A stretch of DNA of 7,650 nucleotides, from assembly GCA_900546455.1 (NCBI GenBank), contig URCS01000081.1, positions 1 to 7,650 of the forward strand, written 5' to 3'. Position 1 is the stretch's first letter. Each line of letters starts with the position of its first letter. Of this stretch, positions 6,922-7,650 are shown piece after piece. Origin of the DNA: an uncultured Collinsella sp. Lineage in GTDB: Bacteria; Actinomycetota; Coriobacteriia; Coriobacteriales; Coriobacteriaceae. The notes below the pieces were generated by a model. The model did no database searches. It saw nothing but the letters and a program-made list of their open reading frames with translations, and had not been told where the DNA came from. The position numbers and the translations under genes were made by a program.

Positions 6922-6947
6922 CAAACGAAGACCGTCCTGCCGAAACA

Positions 6948-7002
6948 TCTCGATCTGTAACACCTGGCCGTCCAAATCGGGTCTAGATGTTACAGATCGA
7001 GA
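6948..7002. repeat. Inverted-repeat unit 4 of the array
   Basis: The arms at 6948-6962 and 6988-7002 are perfect complements of the consensus sequence around a 25-nt loop ending AAATCGGGTCTAGA. No further arm is found one period downstream (about 7028), so the array ends here. Confidence 0.95.
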
Positions 7003-7044
7003 TTTTGTTTGGGAGGCTGAGAATTGGGCTGAGAAAACAGTCCC

Positions 7045-7082
7045 GGAATAACAAAAAAGCTCGCCGGCTAGGCCGACGAGCT
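7045..7082 (-). terminator. Rho-independent terminator of tRNA-fMet
   Basis: On the minus strand AGCTCGTCGGC and GCCGGCGAGCT form an 11-bp stem (one G/T wobble) around a 3-nt loop, followed by TTTTTTGTTATT. It starts about 10 nt past the encoded CCA and insulates the repeat array from tRNA transcription. Confidence 0.92.
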
Positions 7083-7091
7083 GCAAGTTCT

Positions 7092-7168
7092 TGGTCGCGG
7101 GGGCAGGATTTGAACCTACGACCTCCGGGTTATGAGCCCGGCGAGCTACCAGACTGCTCCACCCCGCA
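7092..7168 (-). tRNA. Initiator tRNA-fMet (anticodon CAT), CCA encoded
   Basis: This 77-nt cloverleaf has a D-arm GAGC/GCTC, an anticodon arm CCGGG-CTCATAA-CCCGG and a T-arm GTAGG-TTCAAAT-CCTGC, and ends in a genomically encoded CCA. Three G:C pairs (GGG/CCC) next to the anticodon loop and an A11:U24 pair mark it as the initiator rather than the elongator. Pairs 2-7 of the acceptor stem (GCGGGG with CCCCGC) are perfect. Position 1 is U and position 72 is G, giving a weak U/G end in place of the classic C1/A72 mismatch. It is a single-gene unit with its own promoter and terminator. Confidence 0.97.
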
Positions 7169-7199
7169 ATGTCTGGGCGCCTCATGTGCGCAAGAAAGA

Positions 7200-7228
7200 A
7201 TATTACGTGGGAGTTCGGTAAACGGCAA
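7200..7228 (-). promoter_or_regulatory. Candidate promoter of tRNA-fMet
   Basis: On the minus strand TTGCCG (complement of 7223-7228) and TAATAT (complement of 7200-7205) are exactly 17 nt apart. This places transcription start about 25 nt before the mature tRNA end at 7168, typical for a tRNA gene. Each hexamer matches consensus at 4 of 6 positions. Confidence 0.5.
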
Positions 7229-7303
7229 GGAAAATCTCGTAGAGCATAATTTCTTCATATTTAAACCCCTCAGTCCATATCACCGCAAACGAATCGCAGC
7301 CGA

Positions 7304-7328
7304 GCGCCGTCGGCGGCGCGTATACAAT
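7304..7328 (+). promoter_or_regulatory. Candidate coaX promoter with a GC palindrome in the spacer
   Basis: TATACAAT (7321-7328) contains TACAAT, a 5/6 match to the -10, placed about 37 bp before the coaX ATG. No convincing -35 precedes it. Instead a perfect inverted repeat GCGCCG-TCGG-CGGCGC (7304-7319) lies directly upstream, where RNA polymerase or a regulator would sit. Confidence 0.35.
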
Positions 7329-7364
7329 GGTGCGCGTCCTTTTACGCCGACACCGGGAGTAGAC

Positions 7365-7650
7365 ATGCTGCTCGCTATCGATATGGGAAACACGCAGACG
7401 GCCATGGGCCTGTTTGACGGAGACGAACTGGTGCAGTCGTGGCGTATGCCCACCGACCGCTCCTATACCGCCGACGAGATCCATGTGCGCCTGATGGGTT
7501 TCTTTAAGATGTACGGCCTTTCGCTCGATGCGGTCGACGCGATCGCCTTTGCGGGCGTGGTGCCGCAGCTTCTTTCGGCGCTATCCAGGGCTGGGGAAAG
7601 ATATGTGGATCGTAGAGCCGGCCTTCTCGCTGAAGTGGAGCGGAGAGATC
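7365..7650 (+). CDS. coaX: Type III pantothenate kinase, 5' part, probable frameshift (partial, runs off right edge)
   Basis: CoaX phosphorylates pantothenate, the first step of coenzyme A synthesis, in the cytoplasm. The N-terminus MLLAIDMGNTQTAMGLFDGDEL carries the family's phosphate-binding DxGNT motif (D6-T10). It continues with SWRMPTDRSYTADE (26-39) and a VVP motif at 67-69. GGGAG five bases before ATG 7365 supports the start. The frame is open to the window edge, but after about codon 74 the product becomes unlike CoaX (RAGERYVDRRAGLLAEVERRD). Moving one base forward near 7588-7590 instead gives ALSRLGKDMWIVEPAF, which fits the family segment ending in EP. The gene is therefore either broken by one extra G in a GGG run or contains a sequencing error. 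It diverges from the tRNA-fMet gene. Confidence 0.85.
   Translation, partial: MLLAIDMGNTQTAMGLFDGDELVQSWRMPTDRSYTADEIHVRLMGFFKMYGLSLDAVDAIAFAGVVPQLLSALSRAGERYVDRRAGLLAEVERRD

Larger units (their letters stand above)
6706..7002. repeat. Array of four inverted-repeat units: eight alternating 15-bp arms every 40-41 bp
   Basis: Arms of TCTCGATCTGTAACA start at 6706, 6787, 6867 and 6948. Their reverse complements, TGTTACAGATCGAGA, start at 6746, 6827, 6907 and 6988. Start-to-start distances are 40, 41, 40, 40, 40, 41 and 40. Every within-unit gap is exactly 25 nt and the linkers between units are 26, 25 and 26 nt. Arms differ from the consensus at four positions in total, whereas the gaps have diverged strongly but remain related: several share a core like CGGCAAAA...CGGTCT, in alternating orientation. 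The flanks GTTTG and CAAAC extend some arms. The array lies between the tRNA-fMet terminator and the promoter region of the reductase gene. It could be a chain of RNA hairpins, a multi-site protein-binding array or a REP-like repeat family. No function can be assigned from sequence alone. Confidence 0.95.

Noticed and set aside
6706..7002. CRISPR array
   Set aside because: Repeats are only 15 bp, alternate in orientation, and the gaps are related to one another. There is no cas gene in view.
6829..7185. 118-residue minus-strand reading frame
   Set aside because: It crosses the tRNA-fMet gene, its terminator and the repeat array. It is open only by chance.

Overview
The window looks like chromosomal DNA from a Coriobacteriia-type actinobacterium, most likely Collinsella. 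This rests on the GC-rich coding sequence with strong third-position G/C bias and on the gene content: a group 4 membrane hydrogenase, an anaerobic Fe-S/FAD old-yellow-enzyme reductase and type III pantothenate kinase. The assignment is an inference from gene content and has not been checked by a database search.

Layout, left to right. (1) Positions 1-3403, minus strand: the start of an energy-converting [NiFe]-hydrogenase operon. The first gene (521-3403) is one long membrane protein that joins an antiporter-like (NuoL/HycC/EchA) half to a NuoH-like (HycD/EchB) half. The second gene (1-508, running off the left edge) is the NuoB-like hydrogenase small subunit (HycG/EchC). Its Shine-Dalgarno overlaps the stop codon of the first gene. 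Together they form the ion-pumping membrane arm and the proximal Fe-S link of an H2-evolving complex. The catalytic large subunit is expected just outside the window. (2) Positions 3404-4162: a GC-rich leader with two inverted repeats, then a monocistronic minus-strand gene for a small tandem helix-turn-helix protein of the IS3/IS150 OrfA type. It has its own candidate promoter and terminator and no adjacent integrase. (3) Positions 4163-4415: an AT-rich gap without a recognisable gene. (4) Positions 4415-6563, minus strand: a large flavin/4Fe-4S/FAD reductase of the FadH/BaiCD/enoate reductase group, ending in a strong intrinsic terminator.

(5) Positions 6706-7002 hold the most striking structure in the window. 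Eight copies of a 15-bp arm alternate in orientation with a period of 40-41 bp. They form four near-perfect inverted-repeat units (15-bp arm, exactly 25-nt loop, 15-bp arm), separated by 25-26-nt linkers. Arms are nearly invariant while the intervening sequences have diverged, and one unit carries matched changes in both arms. I recognise no named family for this array.

(6) Positions 7045-7228, minus strand: an initiator tRNA-fMet gene with promoter, encoded CCA and terminator. It has an unusual U1/G72 end pair. (7) Positions 7365-7650, plus strand: the 5' part of coaX (type III pantothenate kinase), apparently frameshifted by one extra base near 7588-7590.

Nearly all genes are on the minus strand. 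The tRNA and coaX transcripts diverge from the 7169-7364 interval.
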